This document shows positions 62,926 through 64,000 of a stretch of DNA of 64,000 bases, piece by piece; the stretch's first letter is position 1; each line of letters starts with the position of its first letter. Source of the stretch: Perognathus longimembris pacificus (Eukaryota > Chordata > Mammalia > Rodentia > Heteromyidae). The notes under the pieces are model-generated. The model saw only the letters and a list, made by a program, of their open reading frames with translations, did not search any database and had not been told where the DNA came from. The translations under genes were made by a program, and so were the position numbers. The stretch covers positions 9,994,963 through 10,058,962 of the forward strand of contig NC_063176.1 in the NCBI RefSeq assembly GCF_023159225.1. The letters are read 5' to 3'.

Positions 62926-62934
62926 CTCTTTCTG
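62547..62934 (+). repeat. Large pyrimidine tract (CCTT)n/(CTTT)n
   Basis: Nearly 390 bp are almost all pyrimidine. Blocks run CCTT (62547-62611), CTTT (62615-62702), a mixed TC/CCCT zone, CCTT again, then CTTT (62830-62925). A CCATTTTT interruption is near 62822. Frames on both strands are open throughout and are artefacts. Confidence 0.97.
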
Positions 62935-64000
62935 CTAAGCTCTATGAATTTAAATCATGGGTTGTAACTCTAAGCTTTAGTCCTAGCCCTAAGTAAAAAT
63001 AAGTCCTATAGCCTATTAGGAAATATACAATAATTTAAATGTAGAAAATACTCTAAAATGGTCAAATGTAAGTATGTAGATCAAACAATATTTTATTGTT
63101 ATTTTGTTTTTGTATAATATTAGGGAAAATCCTGAAGTAGTAGTTTATTTGAAAGACACCATATTCAAATGTTATTAAATAGCAACACATATGTTCAAAA
63201 TATTCTGAGGAAAAGGAAATTTATTAATTCAGCACTTGTGATTTGAGTGAGTACAATTGTTACTCTTTTAGCAAATAGTGTAAATAATGTAAATATCCTG
63301 GACACAATATAGAATCATTGCAAGCATAATATGGAAACTTTAATATGCATAAGTTATTATGAATTTCTTTTATGACATCAAAATTAGGTTTTTTTTTTCC
63401 AGCATTATACCTACTGTAACATGTAAGTTTCTTAAGGAAAAGAAATCTGTCTTGCTCAGTGCTTTGCTGTCAGCATGATAGTGTCAAGTAAGTCTGGCAC
63501 ATGGTAGATGATGGTCAGTGAGAGTGAGTGGTTAAAAGAATGGTTCATGGTTATCACACAAATAAAAATTTTTATAAGGTCAGGGATAAGTGGCAGGGTA
63601 ATTATGCCTATGTTATATAATTTTTTCTTCCTTTTATTTCCATTTGCTATGTTGCATAATTTTAATCTCTTCTTTTTTTATATTTTATATAAACAAATGT
63701 TTTCTCTTTAATGATTTCAAGAATCAGGTTACCATTTATATTTTTGATAACCTATGTGACATAAAGGGAAGCTTGAAAGATGCTGACATGTTGTATAAAA
63801 CAACTGCTAGGATGAATTGAAACTTGCAGCACAGTTTCTAAATTAACAGAGGGGAAAGGAGGAAAGGGCGACGTGGTGGGGCAGCTCAGCGGCTGCCATC
63901 AAGTTCCTGACAGATAACAGGACTGGTAGTTATCATTACTCCACTGTTTTTCAGACTGTTGACTCTGCAGCAATGAGTTTGTATGTGCATTTTAAGGGAA
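62935..64000. other. Unassigned sequence to the window edge
   Basis: No gene is recognised. The last 160 bp (63840-64000) are less A+T-rich, with a CpG and two GATA-type sites facing each other (AGATAA at 63912 and TTATCA at 63930). They may belong to a feature that continues beyond the window. Confidence 0.35.

Noticed and set aside
62515..62938. Frames of over 100 codons on both strands
   Set aside because: They are translations of (CCTT)n/(CTTT)n only.

Overview
This window is nuclear DNA from a mammal, most likely a rodent of the superfamily Geomyoidea (kangaroo rats, pocket mice, pocket gophers). It is A+T-rich, dense in dinucleotide and tetranucleotide repeats, and full of L1, LTR and SINE insertions. 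The main taxonomic clue is a dimeric SINE with an ID-like, tRNA-Ala-derived left half and a distinct right half. This matches the IDL-Geo family as I remember it, which has been reported only from Geomyoidea. The species assignment is inference, and no database was searched.

I find no intron-containing host gene and no exon I would defend. The window reads as a gene desert or a long intron. The one convincing open reading frame is a processed retrocopy of CKS1B (15856-16668, + strand). It has lost its introns, keeps an intact 79-codon frame, ends in a poly(A) tail and lies between perfect 15-bp target-site duplications.

Layout: 1-15 kb holds mostly unassigned A+T-rich sequence, an L1 3' end with a 15-bp duplication (3.6-4.6 kb), several SINEs and large microsatellites. 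The CKS1B retrocopy lies at 15.8-16.7 kb. At 20.4-25.5 kb are a possible retroposed mRNA 3' end, a 12-bp minisatellite, an L1 3' fragment and a 4-kb minus-strand L1. That L1 keeps its 5'UTR, a frameshifted ORF1 and the ORF2 endonuclease domain, but most of ORF2 is missing. At 28.3-33.2 kb is a dense cluster of four solo LTRs and seven SINE-type elements. Two of the LTRs belong to one family, lie in opposite orientations, and each has its own perfect 5-bp duplication. From 33 to 64 kb is mainly unassigned, non-repetitive DNA with scattered SINEs, old L1 3' ends and simple repeats, including a pyrimidine-only-looking tract of nearly 390 bp at 62.5-62.9 kb.

No genes act together here. The biology visible is the retrotransposition record: L1 activity, and the CKS1B retrocopy and SINEs that L1 machinery mobilised in trans. 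I did not find an undescribed molecular system. The most checkable items are the intact CKS1B retrocopy, the tandem ~56-bp units in the L1 5'UTR, the 12-bp minisatellite next to that L1, the inverted LTR pair, and the repeated placement of microsatellites at SINE tails.
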